NCBI RefSeq assembly: GCF_900168015.1
Contig: NZ_FUYR01000004.1
Coordinates: 118,444-182,443 of the forward strand
Origin: Daejeonella lutea
Lineage (GTDB): Bacteria > Bacteroidota > Bacteroidia > Sphingobacteriales > Sphingobacteriaceae
Direction of reading: 5' to 3'
DNA: 64,000 bases
A model generated the notes under the pieces. That model was not told the DNA's origin and did no database searches. It was given only the letters and a program-made list of their open reading frames with translations. This document shows positions 53,465-61,477 of the stretch, in pieces (position 1 is the stretch's first letter; the number at the start of each line of letters is the position of its first letter). Both the position numbers and the translations under genes were made by a program.

Positions 53465-54847
53465 ATGTTAGAGTCGCTTAAAAAAATATTTTCAGGATCA
53501 GAAGCTGAAGTGCCGGTGAATTATACTGGGAAGCCTGATATTTCGAGAGAGAAATCTGCCGAATTGTATGATAAATCTAAAGGTTATTTCCCGGGTGGGG
53601 TAAATTCTCCGGTTAGGGCTTTTAAGTCTGTACACGGCACACCTTTATTTATCCAAAAAGGAGATGGCTGTTTTGTGTGGGATGCTGATGGGAACAAATT
53701 CATTGATTTCTGTGCGTCGTGGGGTCCGTTGATCCTGGGTCACAATCACGCAGGGGTTCGGGAGAAGGTTGTTGAAGTTATGCAGAATGGAATGAGCTTT
53801 GGGGCACCGACAGCGCTTGAAAACCAGCTAGCAGAACTGATCTTAAAGAATAATAAATACATACAGAAACTACGCTTTACCAGTTCCGGGACAGAGGCTG
53901 TCATGTCTGCGATCCGCCTTGCACGCGGTTATACGAAGCGCGATAAGATCATTAAATTTGAAGGATGTTATCATGGTCATTCGGATTCATTACTGGTGAA
54001 GGCTGGTTCTGGTCTGGTCACCTTTGGCGAAACTTCCTCTGCCGGTATTCCAAAAGCTTTCGCAGATGAAACTATAGTTGTTCCGTTAAATAGCGATGAA
54101 GCAGTTAAAGCTGCATTTGAACAATTCAGTGATCAGATCGCTGCCGTGATTATTGAGCCGGTTCCGGCAAACAATGGCTTACTGCTTCAAACAAAAGAAT
54201 TCCTGGAGTTTCTGCGTGCTATTTGTACAAAAAATAATACCCTGCTAATCTTTGATGAAGTCATCTCAGGCTTCAGGGTTGGTTTCGAAGGCGCTGCCGG
54301 GTTCTACCAGATAAAACCAGATATCATTACATACGGTAAAATTATCGGCGGCGGTCTGCCTGTGGGTATGTACGGATCTTCTGTCGAGATCATGGAAATG
54401 ATTTCCCCTGACGGACCGGTATACCAGGCCGGTACCTTATCGGGAAACCCGGTTGCTATGGCTGCTGGTATTGCCCAGCTTACTGAATTATCAAAATCGA
54501 GTTTCTACAAAGACCTGAATAATAAAGCTCAGGAATTTACAGAATCTATACAGCGTTTTGCTACTGCACGGAATTATAAGTTTAAGATCTTTTCGATCGC
54601 ATCAATTTTCTGGTTTGCATTTACTGATCAGGAGGCGATTAGTTCTGCAGATCAGATTGAATCGTCAAGCATGGAGAAATTCAAGGTTTTCCACCGTGAG
54701 TTATTGAACAGAGGCGTTTACCTTGGCCCATCGGGCTATGAAGTAGGCTTTGTGTCTTCTGCACATTCAAAAATTGAGCTGGAGAAAGCGAAACGGGCTA
54801 TTTTCGAAAGTCTGGATTTTGTTTTCCGGGGTGCAAGAGCTGACTAA
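53465..54847 (+). CDS. hemL: Glutamate-1-semialdehyde 2,1-aminomutase
   Basis: 460 residues. It converts glutamate-1-semialdehyde to 5-aminolevulinate using PLP/PMP. Motifs: FPGGVNSPVRAFKSV, LGHNHAGVREKV, RFTSSGTEAVMSAIRLARG, YHGHSDSLLVKAGSG, LLIFDEVISGFRV, and the PLP lysine Lys292 in TYGKIIGGGLPVG. An N-terminal extension of about 24 residues precedes the usual family start (SREKSAELYDKSKG). Its stop is 1 bp before the histidine kinase start. Confidence 0.95.
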   Translation: MLESLKKIFSGSEAEVPVNYTGKPDISREKSAELYDKSKGYFPGGVNSPVRAFKSVHGTPLFIQKGDGCFVWDADGNKFIDFCASWGPLILGHNHAGVREKVVEVMQNGMSFGAPTALENQLAELILKNNKYIQKLRFTSSGTEAVMSAIRLARGYTKRDKIIKFEGCYHGHSDSLLVKAGSGLVTFGETSSAGIPKAFADETIVVPLNSDEAVKAAFEQFSDQIAAVIIEPVPANNGLLLQTKEFLEFLRAICTKNNTLLIFDEVISGFRVGFEGAAGFYQIKPDIITYGKIIGGGLPVGMYGSSVEIMEMISPDGPVYQAGTLSGNPVAMAAGIAQLTELSKSSFYKDLNNKAQEFTESIQRFATARNYKFKIFSIASIFWFAFTDQEAISSADQIESSSMEKFKVFHRELLNRGVYLGPSGYEVGFVSSAHSKIELEKAKRAIFESLDFVFRGARAD

Positions 54848-54848
54848 G

Positions 54849-55724
54849 ATGAGAAGGCCGCTGATCATATTTTACTGTCTCGTTGTTTACATGACCTTCC
54901 AGCTTGTTTGGTGGGGAACGTTATTGCTTGCAGCAAGGCCAAACAGTAAAGGAATGATTGTGGGAGAGGCTGCAGTGTTTCTTTTTATCGTTCTTGTCGG
55001 GGCATATTACATGCATAAGACTTTAAGCAAAGAGCGGAAACTGCACCAGCAACAGAAGAACTTTCTTTTATCCGTTACTCATGAGCTGAAATCTCCGCTG
55101 GCATCCATTAAATTATACCTCCAGACTATTTTAAAGAGAGACCTGGAAAGGGAGAAGCAAAAGGGCTTTATCAATAATTCTCTGAAGGATATCGAGCGGC
55201 TTGACGACCTTGTAGAAAACATGCTAATGGCAAGCCAGATAGAAAGCAACTCCTACTCGTTTCCAAAGGAAGAGTTCAATTTCTCCGACCTTGTAAAGCA
55301 GGTGGCAGAAAGGCTCCAGGTGCATACCTGCAGCTCGCAGATCATTATGCCTGAAGTTGAAAAGGGGATCAAGATTTTTGGAGATAAGTTTGCTCTGACG
55401 TCAATGGTTACTAATCTGGTTGAGAATGCCGTAAAATATTCACCGCCATGTGCTGAGGTTAAAGTTAAATTGTTTAAGAAAAATGGCGAGGTGCATTTCG
55501 TTACAGCAGATTCAGGCATAGGCATCAGCGATCTGGAAAAAACGCGTATTTTTGAAAAGTTCTACAGGGTGGGGAGTGAAGATACCCGGAAAACCAAAGG
55601 CACTGGTTTGGGTTTATTTATTGTGAAACAAGTACTTGATAAACATCAGGCGACTATAAAAGTTAAAAACAACCAGCCTTCGGGAACAGTTTTCGAAGTC
55701 ATATTCAATGCACATGCAAACTAA
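54849..55724 (+). CDS. Small sensor histidine kinase with two transmembrane helices
   Basis: 291 residues from the ATG at 54849. Helices at about 5-28 and 38-56 are joined by a loop of only about 10 residues, so the signal is probably sensed in or at the membrane. The H-box SVTHELKSPLASIKLYLQ holds the phospho-accepting His78; N-box NLVENAVKYSP; G-boxes DSGIGIS and KGTGLGLFIVKQV follow. No PAS or HAMP domain. It starts 1 bp after hemL and overlaps the response-regulator gene by 17 bp, so the heme operon itself encodes the pair. Heme or envelope stress sensing is inferred from context. Confidence 0.92.
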   Translation: MRRPLIIFYCLVVYMTFQLVWWGTLLLAARPNSKGMIVGEAAVFLFIVLVGAYYMHKTLSKERKLHQQQKNFLLSVTHELKSPLASIKLYLQTILKRDLEREKQKGFINNSLKDIERLDDLVENMLMASQIESNSYSFPKEEFNFSDLVKQVAERLQVHTCSSQIIMPEVEKGIKIFGDKFALTSMVTNLVENAVKYSPPCAEVKVKLFKKNGEVHFVTADSGIGISDLEKTRIFEKFYRVGSEDTRKTKGTGLGLFIVKQVLDKHQATIKVKNNQPSGTVFEVIFNAHAN

Positions 55725-56418
55725 ACAACGAATTCTACTGGTAGAAGACGAAGATCATCTTCTGGAAGCTATCAAACTAAATCTGGAACTGGAAGGATAC
55801 AAAGTTTCAACAGCGACCGACGGTAAAAAGGCCCTTAAGATCTTTAAGGAAGAGCGTTTTAATCTGGTAATACTTGATGTAATGCTGCCGGAGATCGACG
55901 GTTTCCAGGTAGCTGAGACCATCCGTCTTGAGAACTCGGAAGTACCAATAATGTTCCTAACTGCGAAAAATACCAGTGAAGATCGTGTTATGGGTCTTAA
56001 GAAGGGAGCAGATGATTATCTGGTTAAGCCTTTCAATCTGGAAGAACTGATTCTTCGGGTAGGAATACTGGTAAGAAGGAGCATGAAAGGTGATGATCTA
56101 AAAGAACTGAATTCTTATAAGATCGGAGATAAAACCATTTACTTTAATTCATTCGAATTAAAGGATGACGATGGTACAATAACTCCCCTGACTAAAAAAG
56201 AGACCATGTTGCTGAAGCTGCTTATTGAAAGACGTAATGAGGCAGTATCCCGTGAGCAGATTTTGGAAACGGTTTGGAATTATGATGTTTATCCTTCAAC
56301 TCGTACTATAGATAATTTTATCCTGACATTCAGGAAGTACTTTGAGCCGGATCAGAAAAATCCGACCTATTTTCATTCAATCCGGGGAGTTGGATATAAA
56401 TTTACAGACACCCACTAA
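55708..56418 (+). CDS. OmpR-type response regulator
   Basis: 236 residues. Receiver domain: ILLVEDEDHL (acidic pocket), Asp57 phosphorylation site in LVILDVMLPEIDG, FLTAKN, KPFNLEEL. The C-terminal winged helix (about 135-234) shows LTKKETMLLKLL, EAVSREQILETVWNYDVYPSTRTIDNFI and IRGVGYKF. It is the partner of the kinase that overlaps it. The start at 55708 overlaps the kinase stop; a second ATG at 55714 is equally possible. Confidence 0.94.
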   Translation: MHMQTKQRILLVEDEDHLLEAIKLNLELEGYKVSTATDGKKALKIFKEERFNLVILDVMLPEIDGFQVAETIRLENSEVPIMFLTAKNTSEDRVMGLKKGADDYLVKPFNLEELILRVGILVRRSMKGDDLKELNSYKIGDKTIYFNSFELKDDDGTITPLTKKETMLLKLLIERRNEAVSREQILETVWNYDVYPSTRTIDNFILTFRKYFEPDQKNPTYFHSIRGVGYKFTDTH

Positions 56419-56421
56419 AAA

Positions 56422-56937
56422 ATGTTCACTAAAAGGGCCCGATTTTGGGTTATTGGAGTTGCCGTATTTCTGCTGGGCTGGACGATCAGCCAGCAAGCGT
56501 ATGAAATTACAGCTATTATCGGCATAGGGATAGCCCTACTTATCTGGGGCTACTTTCGCGAAGGTACAGTGGTTATGGCAGCCCGTGAATTCCATGCAAA
56601 GAACTACGATGGGGCAGAAGAGCTGTTAAAGGAAATTGAAGATCCTGACAAGCTTGGAAGGCATCGCAGGGGCTTTTATGAGTTCATATATGGAAATGTC
56701 GAACTTCATCGCCACAATTACGACGAAGCCGAAAAACATTTTCAAATTGCGAGTAATTTCCCATTAAGGAATCAGAACGACAAAGCGATCGTGCATGTAC
56801 ATCTGGCAAACCTTAATCTTCGTAAAAAAGATTATGTACGCGCAAAAGCCTATGTGGAAAAGGCAAAATCGTATAAAATTACCTCCAGAGTAAAGACAAT
56901 CATTGAAAAGATAGAATCTGAAATTAAAAAAGCATAG
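56422..56937 (+). CDS. TPR-like membrane protein in the heme operon
   Basis: 171 residues. Two transmembrane helices (about 8-24 and 29-46) precede tetratricopeptide-like helices: AAREFHAKNYDGAEELLKEI, HRHNYDEAEKHFQIASNFP, LRKKDYVRAKAYVEKAKSY. Such proteins commonly act as scaffolds; its place between the regulator and hemE (sharing one base with hemE) suggests a role in heme synthesis, possibly like HemY-type TPR proteins. That is inference. Confidence 0.82.
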   Translation: MFTKRARFWVIGVAVFLLGWTISQQAYEITAIIGIGIALLIWGYFREGTVVMAAREFHAKNYDGAEELLKEIEDPDKLGRHRRGFYEFIYGNVELHRHNYDEAEKHFQIASNFPLRNQNDKAIVHVHLANLNLRKKDYVRAKAYVEKAKSYKITSRVKTIIEKIESEIKKA

Positions 56938-57977
56938 TGAGTCAGAACAACATACAAAACAGCCTTTTTTTAAGCGCAGCATTTTCTGAAAAGACAGAAC
57001 GCCCGCCGGTTTGGATGATGCGGCAGGCAGGCCGTTTTATGCCCGAGTATTGGGAAATAAAGAATAAATATTCATTTCTGGAAATGTGTAAAACGCCGGA
57101 AATCGCCGCTGATGTGACAATGCTGCCGGTGGATCTTCTGGGTATAGACGCTGCAATTTTGTTTTCTGACATCCTTGTAACAGCTGAAGCCATGGGCGGT
57201 GAGCTCAGTTTCACCCAAGGTGTTGGTCCCAGGTTTGCAAATCCGGTGCGAAACCAATCTCATGTAGATGCTTTGCTTACCGACGTAGACGACAGGCTTC
57301 AGTATGTTGCAGATGCTATCAAAGTTATCCAACAAAGGCTGAACGGAAGTATCCCACTGATCGGTTTCGCAGGAGCACCATTTACTGTAATGAGCTATCT
57401 TGTAGAAGGTGGTTCATCCAAAGATTTTAAGTTGACTAAACTCCTGATCCACAATCATCCGGAGCTAGCACATCAGCTCCTCGCCAAGATTGCCAAGGTT
57501 ACTATTGATTATCTGAATTTACAGATTGCTGCCGGTGTGAACGCCGTGCAGCTATTTGATAGCTGGGCACTTGCATTGTCATGGGATGACTATACCGAAT
57601 TTTCGCATAATTATAATAAGGAGATCATCTCCAAATTAAACCGCAAGGATATTCCAGTTATCTCTTTCTGCAAAGGCAGTTCAGTTTTCGCACCATTGAT
57701 GGCAGATGCGCAACCTGATGTCATCTCAGTGGATTGGAATGCAGACCTGCTTGATATTAAGAAAAAACTCCCTGCGGGTATTGCTGTGCAGGGAAACCTC
57801 GACCCGCATATTCTATACGCAGACAAGAAAGTGATTAAAGAAAGGATCCACAGGCTGTTCGAAAGAATGCGCGGTGAAAATGGCTTTATCTTTAACCTGG
57901 GCCATGGGATAATGCCGGATATTCCGTTTGATAATGTGAAATATGCAATAGAGGTCGTAAAAGAATATAGGTATTGA
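56937..57977 (+). CDS. hemE: Uroporphyrinogen decarboxylase (GTG start)
   Basis: 346 residues. It decarboxylates uroporphyrinogen III to coproporphyrinogen III. RPPVWMMRQAGRFMPEYWEIK at the start is the substrate-binding signature (Arg residues), followed by DILVTAEAMGGEL, FAGAPFTVMSYLVEGGSS, QLFDSWALALS and NLGHGIMPD. The start is GTG at 56937, sharing one base with the TAG of the preceding gene, so translation is coupled. A heptad array begins at the base after the stop. Confidence 0.95.
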   Translation: MSQNNIQNSLFLSAAFSEKTERPPVWMMRQAGRFMPEYWEIKNKYSFLEMCKTPEIAADVTMLPVDLLGIDAAILFSDILVTAEAMGGELSFTQGVGPRFANPVRNQSHVDALLTDVDDRLQYVADAIKVIQQRLNGSIPLIGFAGAPFTVMSYLVEGGSSKDFKLTKLLIHNHPELAHQLLAKIAKVTIDYLNLQIAAGVNAVQLFDSWALALSWDDYTEFSHNYNKEIISKLNRKDIPVISFCKGSSVFAPLMADAQPDVISVDWNADLLDIKKKLPAGIAVQGNLDPHILYADKKVIKERIHRLFERMRGENGFIFNLGHGIMPDIPFDNVKYAIEVVKEYRY

Positions 57978-58005
57978 GTTGAAACTTGAAAGTGGAAAGT
58001 TGAAA
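57978..58005. repeat. Heptad array GTTGAAA, four units, plus CTGGGCGGA anchor
   Basis: GTTGAAA, CTTGAAA, GTGGAAA, GTTGAAA, then GCGG and CTGGGCGGA. It starts at the first base after the hemE stop. Confidence 0.93.
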
Positions 58006-58066
58006 GCGGCTGGGCGGACAGGCTTAGCGATAATGAGGCCCTATTGATGATTTTATTTTCGTTTAG

Positions 58067-58094
58067 CCTAATCCCTAAAGCCTAACACCTAACA
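58067..58094. repeat. Heptad array CCTAANM, four units
   Basis: CCTAATC, CCTAAAG, CCTAACA, CCTAACA. It ends 4 bp before the hemJ start codon and so replaces the usual ribosome-binding region. Confidence 0.93.
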
Positions 58095-58098
58095 CCCC

Positions 58099-58635
58099 AT
58101 GACCTACCTCTACCTCAAATCCCTCCACATCATCTTCGTCGTTAGCTGGATGGCAGGATTGTTCTACATCGTGCGGCTCTTTGTTTATCATGTAGAGGCT
58201 AACGATCGTCCGGAGCAGGAAAAGGTGATCCTGCAGCGGCAGTTTGAGATCATGCAGCACAAGCTTTGGTATATAATAACCACACCGGCAATGGTCCTGG
58301 CTGTCCTGGCTGGAGCAGGAATGGTGTATGTAAATCCTGATCTACTTTCGATGCCCTGGATGCACGTTAAGCTGACTTTTGTAGTAGGCTTACTAATTTA
58401 CTATTTTATCTGCCAGAACATCATTAAGCAGTTAAAACAGGGTACTTCCACATGGACGTCAACTCAGCTACGTATTTGGAATGAGCTTGCGACAATTTTT
58501 CTCGTTGCTATAGTGTTTACAGTGATATTAAAAAGCGCTATTGACTGGATCTATGGGCTGGTTGGACTGGTGTTGTTTAGTGTGATCATTATGTCGGCAG
58601 TGAAAATTTATAAGTACTATCGTTTGAAGAAGTAG
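58099..58635 (+). CDS. hemJ: Protoporphyrinogen IX oxidase, HemJ-type
   Basis: 178 residues, four to five transmembrane helices. It oxidises protoporphyrinogen IX to protoporphyrin IX in the membrane. The N-terminal LKSLHIIFVVSWMAGLFYIVRLFVYH contains the conserved His and Arg/Tyr residues of the UPF0093/HemJ family, and the central MPWMHVKLTFVVGLLIYYF supplies the second conserved His and Lys. It follows hemE after a 121-bp gap filled by a heptad array and another heptad array just before its ATG. Confidence 0.9.
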   Translation: MTYLYLKSLHIIFVVSWMAGLFYIVRLFVYHVEANDRPEQEKVILQRQFEIMQHKLWYIITTPAMVLAVLAGAGMVYVNPDLLSMPWMHVKLTFVVGLLIYYFICQNIIKQLKQGTSTWTSTQLRIWNELATIFLVAIVFTVILKSAIDWIYGLVGLVLFSVIIMSAVKIYKYYRLKK

Positions 58636-58696
58636 GTTTAATTGAAATCCCCTTTTTTACCGCAGAGTTCGCAAGATTGGAGTAGAGCTCTCATAT

Positions 58697-58740
58697 TTTT
58701 ACCGCAAAGTGCGCGGAGTTTTGCGCAGAGTTCGCAGAGG
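58697..58740. mobile_element. Left inverted repeat of the GxxExxY cassette (CGCAGAG family)
   Basis: TTTTACCGCAAAGTGCGCGG, then AGTTTTGCGCAGAGTTCG, CAGAGG. It is inverted relative to the right arm at 59229-59271. A degenerate extra copy of ACCGCAGAG lies 40 bp further left. Confidence 0.8.
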
Positions 58741-58818
58741 AATTATTGCCGTTAGCTAGAGCTGTTACTCTTCTTAAAACTATTAAGCCTGGATCCGCTA
58801 TTTTTGCTCGATTAAGAT

Positions 58819-59194
58819 ATGACAGAAAACGATATCTCCACTCGTATTATTGGAACTGCCATTGAAGTCCATTCGGCCTTAGGCCCCGGCTTACTGGAAA
58901 GTTCTTACCAATTGTCTAAGCCATGAATTGAAACAATGTGGTCTCTTTGTTGAGGAGGAAAAAGTAATGCCGTTGGTGTTTAAAGAAGTTATCCTTGACT
59001 GTGGTTATCGAATTGATCTACTTGTTGAAAAAAGAGTTGTGGTTGAGATCAAAAGCATTTCGGAAATAAGAGATATTCATTTGGCGCAAACCCTAACTTA
59101 TCTCAGGATGGGTGATTTTAAATTAGGCTTGCTCCTGAATTTTAATGTAGTGTCAATGAAAGATGGTATTAAACGAGTTGCAAATCGCCTTTGA
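58819..59194 (+). pseudogene. Frameshifted GxxExxY (PD-(D/E)XK-like) gene inside inverted repeats
   Basis: The first frame starts at the ATG 58819 and gives [20 protein letters not shown], then GPGLLESSY, the GxxExxY motif, and ends early at a TGA at 58924. The second frame, one base out, continues with [37 protein letters not shown] (the D...E-x-K nuclease motif), LTYLRMGDFKLGLLLNFNV and KDGIKRVANRL. The break is at 58910-58914, where about two bases are missing relative to a continuous ORF. A 78-bp leader separates the left repeat from the ATG. The stop at 59192-59194 directly touches repeat sequence (CTTTGCG). A sequencing error cannot be excluded. Confidence 0.85.
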
Positions 59195-59209
59195 TCTTTG
59201 CGTCCATCA

Positions 59210-59224
59210 CCTGCCGGAGGCAGG
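59210..59224. repeat. CCTGCC-GGA-GGCAGG hairpin nested in the right repeat
   Basis: A 6-bp stem with a 3-nt loop, inserted between CTTTGCGTCC and ACTCTGCG of the right arm. The same core sits inside the CGCAGAG element at 25914-26025. Confidence 0.65.
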
Positions 59225-59228
59225 AAAA

Positions 59229-59271
59229 CTCTGCGTCCTCTGCGCAAAACTTTGCGCCCTCTGCGGTAAAA
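59229..59271. mobile_element. Right inverted repeat of the GxxExxY cassette
   Basis: CTCTGCGTCCTCTGCGCAAA, then ACTTTGCGCCCTCTGCGG, TAAAA. It is complementary to the left arm at 58697-58740 over most of its length. Confidence 0.8.
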
Positions 59272-59362
59272 AAAAGCTCTGTGGTGAGGTGTTTTTTGGT
59301 TTTGTTTTCCCCTGTTGCAACCATCCTAAACTATTTATCATCTATTAATAAACCCTATCCCA

Positions 59363-59749
59363 ATGAAAAACCTATTCAAACTATCCTCAATCATTTTAGT
59401 ATTCCTTTTCGCCAGCTGCGACAAAGAAACAACCCTTAACTTCAGCCTCGATGGCACCTGGGAACTGCGTTTTGTAAAAGGACAGCCCAACAGTGATATT
59501 TACGTTTTTAAGGGAAAGAATTTCGAACGAACAACAGCGTCAAAACCCTCTGGTAGCGGTACATTCGAAATTGATAATATTACTGATAAAGATCGCGAGT
59601 CTGGGGTGGTGTACCCATACAGAATAACCTTTGTTATAGACGGCAGTAAGCTCGGCACCTACATAAAGGTCAATGACAACTCAATTGTAATGTCGAGCGG
59701 GCAAGCCGGGTTGGATGAAACTAACTTCATTTATGATAGGGTGAAATAG
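59363..59749 (+). CDS. Small lipoprotein, lipocalin-like
   Basis: 128 residues. The lipobox LFASC (Cys about 19) is followed by DKETTLNFSLDGTWELRFVKG; the DGTWEL start and short strands suggest a lipocalin-like barrel of the kind common in Bacteroidota. No family is certain. It follows the GxxExxY cassette by about 90 bp. Confidence 0.7.
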   Translation: MKNLFKLSSIILVFLFASCDKETTLNFSLDGTWELRFVKGQPNSDIYVFKGKNFERTTASKPSGSGTFEIDNITDKDRESGVVYPYRITFVIDGSKLGTYIKVNDNSIVMSSGQAGLDETNFIYDRVK

Positions 59750-59808
59750 GGGTGATGCCCGTCGTTGAACATCTGTAGTCTTTTTCACCCTCTATTGATT
59801 GATATACC

Positions 59809-59816
59809 TATCTTTG
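59809..59816 (+). promoter_or_regulatory. Possible -7 element of the outer-membrane-like protein gene
   Basis: TATCTTTG matches TAnnTTTG and lies 51 bp before the ATG at 59867. The -33 element is not clear (TTTTTC at the expected place). Confidence 0.4.
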
Positions 59817-59866
59817 CTTCTGCGTTTTTGGCAGCCCTATGCTAGCAACGTATCGTAAAGAGCCTA

Positions 59867-61003
59867 ATGAAGAAGACCTGTTTCCTGTTATTATTGATTT
59901 TCTCCCTAACCAAACTCCAGGGACAAATCCTAAACGACAGCCTTGAATATCGTATCCGTCCCGACAGTTTGAAAACCGGGGAGCTTCATTTAAGCGTTCA
60001 TAATTTCAACTACATGCGGAATTATGAATATTTCAACAAGATCCAGGATGGCCACACTCTGTTCGGCGGGCAACTGGAGCCGCAACTGCTTTATTACGCG
60101 CATCCCCGTTTATCCATTTCGGCGGGTGTACATTTACGCAAAGATTTCGGGGGCCGCGGTATTTACAGGACATTCCCGTTGTTCTCCGTGAAATATCAGA
60201 AGCATAATACCACGCTTATTAACGGAGTACTTGAAGGGAACATTCATCACCGGATGATTGAGCCGATTTATGACTTCGAGAAAAAGATCACTGAGCCTGT
60301 AGAATACGGGACCCAGTTTATCATAGAAAATAAGTCGTTCTTCCTCGATGCATTTATTAACTGGAAGCGGATGATCTACAAGCCATCCCCCGACCAGGAG
60401 CAGATCCTTGGCGGGGCTTCCATGGCTATAAGCCTGGTAGATAATACAAAATTAAGCTTATCAATTCCCGTGCAGCTTACCGTTTTTCACCAGGGTGGGC
60501 AAATTGACGTAACGAATGTACCCTTACAAACCCTGGTCAATAGCGCACTGGGATTTAAATTGAAGATTCCTTTGCAGGGATTTGTAAATGCTTTCAGATC
60601 CGAGAATTATTATACCCATTTCAGAGACCTTTCTTTTACTTCTGTGCAAGCTTTTTCAACTGGTGGCGGATGGTTCCTGAACAGCGGGATAGATACTAAA
60701 TATGGCTCATTGTTAGGAACCTATTGGAATGCGGACAAGTTCATATCCACTCAGGGAATGCCGATATATCAATCCGTTTCTCAACATATTAAGCATGCGG
60801 GATATACTGAAGCACATCGGAGATTATTGATGATCAGGTATTCGTATCAGAAAAGGCTGATCCCCAATCTTTACCTTGATTTCAGGTTTGAACCCTTGAT
60901 GGATTTAAACAGGCCAAAGGGCAAAAAGAAGATCGAGTTTTCTAATTCGTCCTTCCTGGTTTACAGGCAGGAATTTCGGCTGCTTAAAAAAAGTAATCGG
61001 TAA
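59867..61003 (+). CDS. Hypothetical outer-membrane beta-barrel-like protein
   Basis: 378 residues. A signal peptide (KKTCFLLLLIFSLTKLQGQ) is followed by many short alternating strands with aromatic edges (LHLSVHNFNYMRN, LSISAGVHLRKDFGG, YLDFRFEPLMDL, SFLVYRQEFRLL), as in outer-membrane barrels. No family recognised. The stop codon (61001-61003) is the TAA of the second unit of a TAATCGG heptad array, so the last residues (SNR) come from the repeat. Confidence 0.7.
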   Translation: MKKTCFLLLLIFSLTKLQGQILNDSLEYRIRPDSLKTGELHLSVHNFNYMRNYEYFNKIQDGHTLFGGQLEPQLLYYAHPRLSISAGVHLRKDFGGRGIYRTFPLFSVKYQKHNTTLINGVLEGNIHHRMIEPIYDFEKKITEPVEYGTQFIIENKSFFLDAFINWKRMIYKPSPDQEQILGGASMAISLVDNTKLSLSIPVQLTVFHQGGQIDVTNVPLQTLVNSALGFKLKIPLQGFVNAFRSENYYTHFRDLSFTSVQAFSTGGGWFLNSGIDTKYGSLLGTYWNADKFISTQGMPIYQSVSQHIKHAGYTEAHRRLLMIRYSYQKRLIPNLYLDFRFEPLMDLNRPKGKKKIEFSNSSFLVYRQEFRLLKKSNR

Positions 61004-61087
61004 TCGGTAATCAGGTAATCAGTAATCAGTAATCAGTAATCAGTAATCGGTAATCAGGTAATCAGTAATCGGTAATCAGGTAATCAG
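60994..61087. repeat. Heptad array TAATCRG, about 13 units, containing a stop codon
   Basis: Units of 7 bp (TAATCGG or TAATCAG), with a few 8-bp units (TAATCAGG). The array supplies the stop codon of the upstream gene. Confidence 0.95.
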
Positions 61088-61114
61088 TAATTACGACGTC
61101 TGACGACTCGTAGA

Positions 61115-61477
61115 TCAGAAAATGAATAGGGCGGCGAGAGCGGCAGCAGCAGGCAAAGCCTGAACGAATAGGATGGATTTTTGCACGGAGACGGCACCGT
61201 AAAGACCGGCTACGATAACACAACCAAGAAAAAAAATTGCAACGTTCTCTGACCATATTTGATCTTCAATAATCAGGGACCAGATCAATCCAGCGGCTAG
61301 AAAACCGTTATAGAGGCCCTGATTAGCAGCCATAGATTTTGTTTTTTCAAACATTTCGGCCGGCATGGATTTGAATGTCCGTCTTCCGGTCGTGGTCCAG
61401 GCGAACATTTCTAGCCATAGGATATAAAGGTGTTCAATAGCAACAACAACGATTAGGATTTTAGCGATGAGGTTCAT
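61115..61477 (-). CDS. DUF1304-family membrane protein
   Basis: 120 residues, four transmembrane helices. LIAKILIVVVAIEHLYILWLEM at the start, then the conserved ANQGLYNGFLAAGLIW and CVIVAGLYGAVSV motifs identify DUF1304. Function unknown. The gene stands alone between a heptad array and the GIY-YIG cassette. Confidence 0.88.
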   Translation of the reverse strand: MNLIAKILIVVVAIEHLYILWLEMFAWTTTGRRTFKSMPAEMFEKTKSMAANQGLYNGFLAAGLIWSLIIEDQIWSENVAIFFLGCVIVAGLYGAVSVQKSILFVQALPAAAALAALFIF

